Below, one piece after another: positions 34,242 to 34,277 of a stretch of 34,277 nt of DNA (within the stretch, counting starts at the first letter, position 1; every line of letters begins with the position of its first letter). The position numbers and the translations under genes are program-made. This stretch comes from Candidatus Binatus sp. (lineage in GTDB: Bacteria; Desulfobacterota; Binatia; Binatales; Binataceae), in NCBI RefSeq assembly GCF_036567905.1, contig NZ_DATCTO010000071.1, positions 1 to 34,277 of the forward strand, given 5' to 3'. Below the pieces are notes generated by a model, which saw only the letters and a list, made by a program, of their open reading frames with translations, had not been told where the DNA came from and made no database searches.

Positions 34242-34277
34242 GCCCTGCACTCAGTATTAAGGCCGCGCTCCGTTGTC
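34222..34277 (+). repeat. Palindromic repeat R3 (truncated by window end)
   Basis: GCAGGGGTGA (34222-34231) is followed by GCAGGGC-TGA-GCCCTGC (34232-34248), CACT, then CAGTATTAAG (34252-34261), in the same order as R1. The remaining inner stem begins (GGCCGCGCTCCGTTG) and is cut by the window edge. The TGA inside the hairpin (34239-34241) is the stop codon of the preceding gene. Confidence 0.8.

Overview
The window is high-GC Gram-negative chromosomal DNA. It encodes outer-membrane beta-barrels, lipoproteins, a Tat substrate and a Fur-type operator, together with many CoA-ester enzymes: two class III CoA-transferase family proteins, an acyl-CoA dehydrogenase, two MaoC hydratases, a CitE-type lyase and a thiolase/DUF35 pair. 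This mixture, with a pyruvate:ferredoxin oxidoreductase, resembles uncultured soil or sediment lineages such as Binatia/Desulfobacterota relatives. The taxonomic placement is inference only; no rRNA or marker gene is present.

Layout. 0.1-3.6 kb: an M28-like peptidase homologue with a degraded metal site, a palindromic repeat (R1), and a ThuA-domain protein divergent from a quinone oxidoreductase. 3.6-7.6 kb: a 1330-residue membrane protein made of two GT-C-like halves, closed by a clear rho-independent terminator. 7.76-12.0 kb: a tightly coupled five-gene operon (MaoC, acyl-CoA dehydrogenase, MaoC, CaiB/BaiF, CitE/Mcl-like lyase) in which every gene overlaps the next by 4 nt; it looks like a complete activation-oxidation-hydration-cleavage module for a branched or dicarboxylic acid. 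12.0-13.9 kb: an alpha-methylacyl-CoA racemase homologue and a glutathione S-transferase on the minus strand. 14.0-15.8 kb: a Fur-box-controlled trio (EfeO-type cupredoxin, haem-binding domain protein, outer-membrane protein). 15.9-17.45 kb: a DUF35 protein and a thiolase homologue whose nucleophilic Cys is Ser. 17.45-18.27 kb: a gene-free, repeat-rich block.

18.27-22.9 kb: pyruvate:ferredoxin oxidoreductase (nifJ) overlapping a dihydroorotate-dehydrogenase-like flavoprotein. 23.26-25.19 kb: a radical SAM protein carrying a C-terminal STAS-like domain, followed 16 nt later by the 5' half of a tRNA-Lys(CTT) that stops abruptly. 25.27-28.02 kb (minus): lipoprotein, large porin, and two paralogous small envelope proteins. 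28.3-30.4 kb: an HTH plus periplasmic-binding-protein-fold regulator divergent from an outer-membrane protein. 30.4-32.2 kb (minus): a small four-helix membrane protein and a Tat-exported aldo/keto reductase with a ferredoxin-like tail. 32.3-34.2 kb: a GT-C-type glycosyltransferase with an N-terminal beta-sandwich domain, ending inside another copy of the palindromic repeat (R3).

Most unusual items: the radical SAM-STAS fusion next to a broken tRNA gene; the dispersed palindromic repeat that supplies stop codons to two genes; the Cys-less thiolase with its DUF35 partner; and the Fur-controlled cupredoxin/haem-binding/outer-membrane unit. No CRISPR array, transposase, integrase, phage gene or rRNA was seen.
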